Source of the DNA: Icerya purchasi
Taxonomy: Eukaryota; Arthropoda; Insecta; Hemiptera; Monophlebidae
NCBI GenBank assembly: GCA_039619475.1
Contig: CM077115.1
Coordinates: 508,358,815-508,422,814, forward strand
Length of the DNA: 64,000 nucleotides
Direction of reading: 5' to 3'
In this document: piece after piece, positions 58,991 through 64,000 of the stretch
Position numbering within the stretch: the stretch's first letter is position 1
How the letters are laid out: the number at the start of each line of letters is the position of its first letter
Translations under genes and position numbers: made by a program
Notes under the pieces: generated by a model
The model's input: only the letters and a program-made list of their open reading frames with translations
Told to the model about the DNA's origin: nothing
The model's database searches: none

Positions 58991-58992
58991 CA

Positions 58993-60480
58993 CTTTTGAT
59001 GTAGTTTGTTCTGATTTATTAAAACGTCGCATTTTCGTCTAGTGCTCGTTTCGCTCTGTTTCCTCGTAAATATTTCTCATCCTTTCGGCTGAGCTTGAAT
59101 TTTCGTTGAAGCTAATGGAATAGATTTGAAATATATCACCGTTAGCTGACTACTCTGTTAAAAAATGTTTACCCAAAACGATACTAATTGCAATCGAGCC
59201 GGTAGTCTTCTAGCGGCAGACACGCTTTCGATTATATCGCTGTAGAGATAGTTTCCGCGCTGCCGCAAACGATTTAGATTTGTTAAAACAATAAATCGAC
59301 AAGTAATAATGTAGCTGCCTATTTCAGCGTTAAGGGAATTAATTCAATCCGGAGACAGTTGATAGTGGCCCTCGGAACAGTTCCAGATTGGAAAATTTTT
59401 CTCTCTTCGTAATTCCGAAAATATCCAATTATCCAACAGTGAAAAGTTCGTTTATTACTCTGACAAAGAGCTCGCGCTATTACGTTCGAAATTTCGTTCT
59501 TATATACCAGTTAGAGCTCGTGTGCGATTTATTTCCAACGATTTTACTGATCTCTGTTGCAGCCGTTGCGGTAACATGTTAACACGTTAACTAGTTTCCT
59601 TTTAGTATCAGTATTCACTCCTTTATTCGACTCCGATTCTCCGCGATAGTTAATTATGCTTATTATCCGATGGTCTTTAAATACTCAATAGTCTGCTTGA
59701 AATCAGGAGAGGAATAGTCGGTAACGTTTACCTGGATCCCCAGGACCGAGGTGAACTGATCCAGTTGCGCCAGCCCATATACGTATACCTTAATACCGAT
59801 ACTTACCGCCATTATCGGTACTTTCGGTTTTATAGAATATATTTTTGAGCAGGAGTAATGAGTCTGCTACGGAATCTTCCGATCACAGATCACGACGATA
59901 ATGCAACGCGAAAAGAATTTATATGCGAATAGATGGCATTAATATACAACCCCATCTTCTTAACAAAGATCTCCGTCGATACTAAGTTGTTTATTTTGTT
60001 CACGTTTTCTCCTCACTGGTTCAACATATAATTAACTACCGTGTCCAGCTTACGTCGCCTCGGACACCCTGTGTAACCTAAGAGACATCATCTATGCAGT
60101 TGAAGTGCTTGTGTATTTCCTCAGGATACGTAATTTAAGGGCAACCGAAAATCCGTCTCCTTCGACTGATGCCGTAATAGCTGCTGCGGTGAACACAGCG
60201 CGTAGAAAAAAAAAAATTCCAGATTCTAGTGCTTATCTTTTTTTGCAATCTCCTTCGAGCATTTTTTCGACAAGCCGATAGCCTTATTTGCTTCATCTCA
60301 GCTAGGTTTAATAATGATTTTTCTTTCAAACTGGTTTACACGTCAACGCTTTTTCATTATATTTTTTTAAATCAGCGCACTTCCGTATTTTTAAATCTCG
60401 GTCTGTACACGCTAGAGATTTTTTCTATAGATTCGTCCTCAACTCGTTTTATATTTATTTTTTTTAATTTTAATTTTTTT
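58993..60480. other. No gene recognised
   Basis: Mixed composition. ORF 59388-59582 and the T-rich ORF at 60229-60609 carry no recognised domain. Confidence 0.5.
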
Positions 60481-60512
60481 CTTTTTTTTTTCTGCGCTCG
60501 TCAACACAGAAT
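60470..60512 (-). mobile_element. Possible family A tail scrap
   Basis: The minus strand reads CTGTGTTGACGAGCGCAG followed by an A-rich stretch, like the terminus GTTGACGAGCCCA-A(n) with one substitution. Only about 15 informative bases support it. Confidence 0.4.
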
Positions 60513-61137
60513 ATTTAAACTTATTTTTTTTAAAATCAAGTTAAATTTATTTTATTTTGTTCTTTCCTTAACTTTTTTTTTTTTTTTTTTTTTTTTTTTG
60601 AGCTTCTAAATATCTTTTCTCGAACATGGATCAATGCTTTTTGTTAGCAAGCCCTTAACCAAAAAAAAGGGATCCTTTCGTTCGAAATAATTAATATTTT
60701 TACCGAGATTACTCATTACTAACGTGACCATTTTGAACGGGACCGTCTCTTTTTTCTGTTCCCAATTCCGGTGTTCCCGAATAAAACACTTTGGGGCGCA
60801 AAATTGTCCCGTTTTCCCAAATAGCGTGAAAATTGTGTGGCGTGTGGGAGCGCGTTGACGATAGCCGATCCGATGCGCATGCTGATTGTAGTGACCCTGT
60901 CACGATTGCAGCATTTCATTTATTCATTAACCAATATAGCCGGGCGCATTTGTCGCCGTTTGTTACTGTCTTCAGTTGTGCAATGCTTGCGTACAATATT
61001 TGTAGTGGTAATTAAGTTTGTTATTAAAGTTTATTTTATTATATTATATATAATTAATTTATGGTTTTTATTTTGGGATCTTATTCAACTATGTCGAAAC
61101 GAAAGTGTGTATGTTTAATGTTAGTTTACAAGCAACG

Positions 61138-63440
61138 TGGCCGCTTATTAAGCAAATAAATAATGCCTCTCGGATGTGAGAAAAGTGTCGTACAGAATTT
61201 TGTATTTCCCATAGCGGTGCCGGTGACGATACTGAACAGCATTTAAATAGTCTGAAAAACATAAAAATTCCAACGGTGTTGTCGCTTTAAGTTCTCCGAT
61301 GTTTTAAACTTTTTCAAGAAATCGGACGACGAGCCAACTTCGAAGGATTTGGATATCGTCGTAGCAGAAGGCGTCTGGGCATAGCACACGATGCAACAAA
61401 ACGGCCGTTTTCGCTTCAATGATTGTGCGTCGAAATTAATCCAATCACGTTTCGATCAGAAATTTAGATGCGCGCGTACGAAGGCAAAAGCGATTGCGGT
61501 GAATGTTTTGGCGCGTTTAAAGAATTAAAAGATGATGATCCTGCTAAATGCAACTGCATTACCATTTTAACCGATGCTTCAAACCACCGTAACGAGAAAA
61601 TATATCCTATTCTGGTGCGTTTGAAAATTGACAACTTCACGAAGTTGTGCAAGTGAAAATTTTACACCTTCAAGACCAACCAGGTGGTGAAACTTTTGCT
61701 GTCATTGCCAAGCAATAGTTTCATTGCGAAAATCGTGGCATCATGTTGTGGAGGCAATTCTAACGTCAATTTTGTAGTCACTGCTAGGAAAGGAACTAAT
61801 AATGTGTGAAAAACCATTAATGAGTACCGGATGCGGAGCCTATATAATTCACAGCGTAATAAAATCTGCCGCAGGTGACCTACCCGTAGATGACGAATGT
61901 ATTATTGTCAGAGGCGGATCCAGAAGGACATTTAGGGGGTGGGGGTGAGATTATGTAATTACGTAATAATATCTTCTACGGTAAGCAGTAGATTTGAGAA
62001 ATAGACCTCGTTTCATAAAGAAAATCAAATAGCGACCTTTATAGAAATTCATAAAAATGTGTTTTAAAAATACGTAATTATTACAATTTTTAATTTAACT
62101 TCTGTTTTACTTTTAGTTATGAAAAAAATAAAACGAAATTATAAAATTATACCTTAAATATGGTAGTTTAGAAATAGTAAGAAAGATAGTAGTATTTCTT
62201 ATTAGACAGTTTACTTCTTTTTTTATTTTGTTAGTAATCCGATCCGAATTCTCTTTGTCCTCACGAGCAAGTTTAAATATATCTATATTTCTCACTGAAC
62301 TCTATTTTTAATTAAAATTACAAAATAAAAATTAAAAATAAATAAAAATGGCAAAAGATCAATATAATGATAATTACATTTAAAATAAAATAAAAAGGGA
62401 ACATTAATAGTTTTACTAGAAATTAATATTAGATATTAATTATTAAAATCCGCGGGTATAAAATTCATACAAATCTTTTATAGCATAAATTAAGTTTCTC
62501 TGTTATAACAAATTTTCTCATAGTGGCTTTGGTTCTTTGGGATGGTGTGGGGAGGGGTGTCCCCTCGCTCCCTCCTCCATGGATCCGCCACTGTTATTGT
62601 AAAGATGTATTCATTTCTTTTTTTTAATTAAAACGGTTCGAGTTGAAGCTCTAAAGGAGTTCTGTGTGCCAGAAATTGAAACAGAATATCACAAAATGCT
62701 GGGCTACAGCAAAACCAGGTATGGCTTGCGCTTCGGCTTGCCGTGGAACGGATTTTAAAAATGTACCGGTCATTAAGGAACTACTTTTTGAGTATCAAAA
62801 AATATACCGAAATGTTAAAAAACTCTTTTGAAGAATCAGAATTGTGACTTCAGTTTTACACGCGCGCAGTCAGCAAGTTTTTATCGAGCTGTGTATTGAA
62901 GGTTGAACGGACTAATCAATTTCTTCCACTTACAGTCCGTAGTTTAACTGTAAAGAAATTGGAAAGATGGTTGTTGCACTGATGTTGATGAAGAATTTGT
63001 GAAAAATATGGCTACAGAATTTTATAAAACAAGTCGTGAATATTTCGAACAGTGTGGGCTCTCGGGTTTTTTACAGAAGAATTGGATATATTTTATTGGG
63101 GGCAGCTTTAATAAAAGTACCCGCATGGGAAGACGTTCAAAAAGCATTGAACGTACCGACTGAAAAGGGATATATTGCTTGTAATAAAGATACAGAAGTA
63201 TTTGATAGATTTGAATTAATTTCTAACTACGTCATATAAAAAGTAACCAAATAGAATAATCTAAATTTTCTTTAATGAACCAGTTGTGGGAGTCTGAAAA
63301 AAAAAACCCCGTTACAGGTCCTCGTGGCGATGTTGATAACTAAGGTGAATATTGAAAAATTTTATTCTTCCTTAAAATCATCGCCAGCTGCATTAAAACA
63401 AATTTGTTCCTCCGACGAGTATAAAAGTAATTCTGATTAT
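61138..63440 (+). pseudogene. hAT-like transposase with BED-type N-terminus, broken
   Basis: An N-terminal zinc-finger region reads EKCRTEFCISHSGAGDDTEQ and HLNSLKN (61.17-61.25 kb), like the C..C...f.I.hgG..Di..Hl of hAT-type fingers, with the last His changed. It is followed by AEGVWA, FRFNDCASKLIQSRFDQKF and CARTKAKAIAVNVLA. ITILTDASNHRNEKIYPILV (61.56-61.62 kb) has the first catalytic Asp context (DaSNH). GCGAYIIHSVIKSAAGDLPV and DDECIIVKMY flank the nested MITE. VLVAMLITKVNIEKFYSSLK (about 63.32-63.38 kb) and CSSDEYKS are the C-terminal end. The dimerisation signature expected between 63.24 and 63.31 kb is missing. Numerous stops and frameshifts; not functional. Confidence 0.8.
61909..62593. 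mobile_element. MITE nested in the hAT transposase, 685 bp
   Basis: The ends read CAGAGGCGGATCCA and, reversed, CAGTGGCGGATCCA (13 of 14), a terminus common among hAT-type elements. TTATTGT flanks both sides (61902-61908 and 62594-62600). Removing the element and one repeat copy rejoins the host reading frame exactly across DDECII|VKMY, which confirms the boundaries. The repeat is 7 bp as it stands; an original 8 bp with one later substitution (ATTATTGT against GTTATTGT) is equally possible. The interior is AT-rich without coding capacity, with G-rich and C-rich subterminal stretches. Confidence 0.9.
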
Positions 63441-63603
63441 TTATGTTTCGTAACTTTTTAAATTTGTAATAAATACTATTTTCATGAATAAAATTTAAAA
63501 AAACGTGTTCTTTTCCATTGAGAAAATTGACGTAAAAAAGGAAAAAACAGTTTTTGAGTGAAAAAATAAATGATCACGTTACTCATTACTGACGATAGTA
63601 TTT

Positions 63604-63708
63604 GTAATTGCGACGCGTTAGCTCTTCCCGCCATCACGGAATATTGCGAACATATTGAATGTTTGTGATATTTCGTGATGATGGAAAGAGCCAACACGTC
63701 GCAATTAC
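63604..63708. mobile_element. Foldback MITE, 105 bp
   Basis: The left arm begins GTAATTGCGACGCGTTAGCT, and the reverse complement of the right arm begins GTAATTGCGACGTGTTGGCT. The arms are about 50 bp each with a short AT loop. All differences I can see between the arms are transitions, several in CpG context, consistent with methylation-type decay of once-perfect arms. It lies 14 bp outside the TSD of the hAT element. No TSD can be assigned beyond a possible TA. Confidence 0.8.
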
Positions 63709-63736
63709 ATATGAACTTTTTTTAATAATAAGTATT

Positions 63737-63785
63737 AATTTCCGTCTTATATTTAAATTTCCGTCTTATATTTAAATTTCCGTTG
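63737..63785. repeat. 19-bp tandem repeat, about 2.4 copies
   Basis: AATTTCCGTCTTATATTTA is repeated, with a third partial copy ending in TTTCCGTTG. Confidence 0.85.
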
Positions 63786-64000
63786 TTTTCTCCTTCTTCT
63801 TTTTTTTTTGCTTTTGTCGTTTTTTTCCGCGATACGTACATAAAACTGGACCGGAAAAAGAGAGTCACCTGTAAAGAAACTAAAGTATAATCGAATCTGT
63901 ATTATTAATCTAGTTCACCGATTCTCTTCATTTTTATATATTTCTTATAATAAACATTTCTCTCGATTATTAAATTTTATTTTTCACTTCCACTTTCGCT

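Larger units (their letters stand above)
55557..58992 (-). mobile_element. Family A LINE, best-preserved copy (3.4 kb)
   Basis: On the minus strand the order is endonuclease (5'-truncated), RT, RNase H, C-terminal tail, 3' UTR and an A-tract of about 33 (T-run 55557-55589 broken by one G). The 3' end reads GTGTCTGGGCAATGGTCCATAGTTGATGCGCCCA, the family A terminus with substitutions. Composition is distinctly richer in C/T on the coding strand than the surroundings. Lesions are few: one in-frame stop and two frameshifts in RT, plus the 5' truncation. RNase H after RT puts it with the I/R1/LOA-like groups; the precise clade is not assigned. No TSD could be recognised. Confidence 0.9.
60720..63581 (+). 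mobile_element. hAT transposon, 2.86 kb, 8-bp TSD, inactive
   Basis: The left end TAACGTGACCATTT (60720-60733) and the reverse complement of the right end TAACGTGATCATTT match at 13 of 14. CTCATTAC lies immediately outside both ends (60712-60719 and 63582-63589), an 8-bp TSD as expected for hAT. Because of the local sequence, the repeat can also be read as 10 bp (ACTCATTACT) with ends two bases in. Between the ends lies one broken transposase-like gene interrupted by a second element. About 420 bp of 5' leader includes a GC-richer part. Confidence 0.85.

Noticed and set aside
60229..60609. 126-codon Phe-rich plus ORF
   Set aside because: The Phe runs come from T-runs and overlap a candidate LINE tail; low complexity.
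1..64000. CRISPR arrays, rRNA genes, tRNA genes and LTR retrotransposons
   Set aside because: No spaced direct repeats, rRNA-like sequence, convincing cloverleaf gene, or gypsy/copia/BEL protease-integrase motifs were seen. The tRNA-like A-box at 20.29 kb is better read as a SINE head.

Overview
This is an AT-rich eukaryotic window, most likely from an arthropod and probably an insect. It has long A/T homopolymers, no operon-like gene packing and no long intact ORF. Its recognisable content is almost entirely transposable elements: non-LTR retrotransposons (RTE, Jockey, and several I/R1-type lineages with C-terminal Cys-His tails), a Tc1-type element, a hAT element, hAT-like and piggyBac-like non-autonomous elements, foldback elements and a candidate tRNA-derived SINE. 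I found no intact host gene, rRNA or CRISPR array and nothing bacterial. No species is claimed.

Layout. 1-2.6 kb: a decayed Jockey LINE on the minus strand, cut by the window edge. 4.23-4.33 kb: a 15-bp minisatellite. 8.87-10.06 kb: an RTE copy with a 5' inversion between 13-bp target-site duplications (TSDs). 11.3-11.7 and 17.2-17.4 kb: 3' ends of a LINE group here called family A. 12.94-13.32 kb: a hAT-type MITE. 15.4-16.2 kb: a LINE RNase H relic. 20.28-20.43 kb: a SINE-like unit with a family A tail. 20.7-21.3 and 42.5-43.2 kb: two copies of an I-like family (B). 21.7-24.6 kb: a nearly full-length but broken RTE. 25.4-27.0 kb: a Tc1 relic ending in a family A fragment. 27-35 kb: mostly unassignable. 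35.1-37.7 kb: an RT fragment joined to a decayed Jockey element. 38.86-41.78 kb: an unclassified inverted-repeat element with a 13-bp direct repeat at its edges and a nested LINE scrap. 44.7, 45.6-46.3 and 53.5 kb: further LINE scraps. 47.56-48.45 kb: a piggyBac-like element between TTAA sites. 50.95-51.44 kb: a family A fragment. 55.56-58.99 kb: the best-preserved element, a 3.4-kb family A LINE with endonuclease, RT and RNase H. 60.72-63.58 kb: a hAT element with 8-bp TSDs and a 0.7-kb MITE nested in its broken transposase. 63.6-63.7 kb: a foldback element.

The elements relate mainly by nesting and tail sharing. Family A has one long copy that could once have supplied RT, several 5'-truncated copies, and a SINE-like unit with the same 3' end. 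Several insertions keep exact TSDs, so their order of arrival can be read. Every protein-coding relic carries stops, frameshifts or deletions, so no element in the window looks autonomous now. I did not find a clearly new biological system. The strongest open questions are the 13-bp-repeat element at 38.86-41.78 kb, a recurrent 13-bp palindrome at six sites, and the SINE-LINE pairing.
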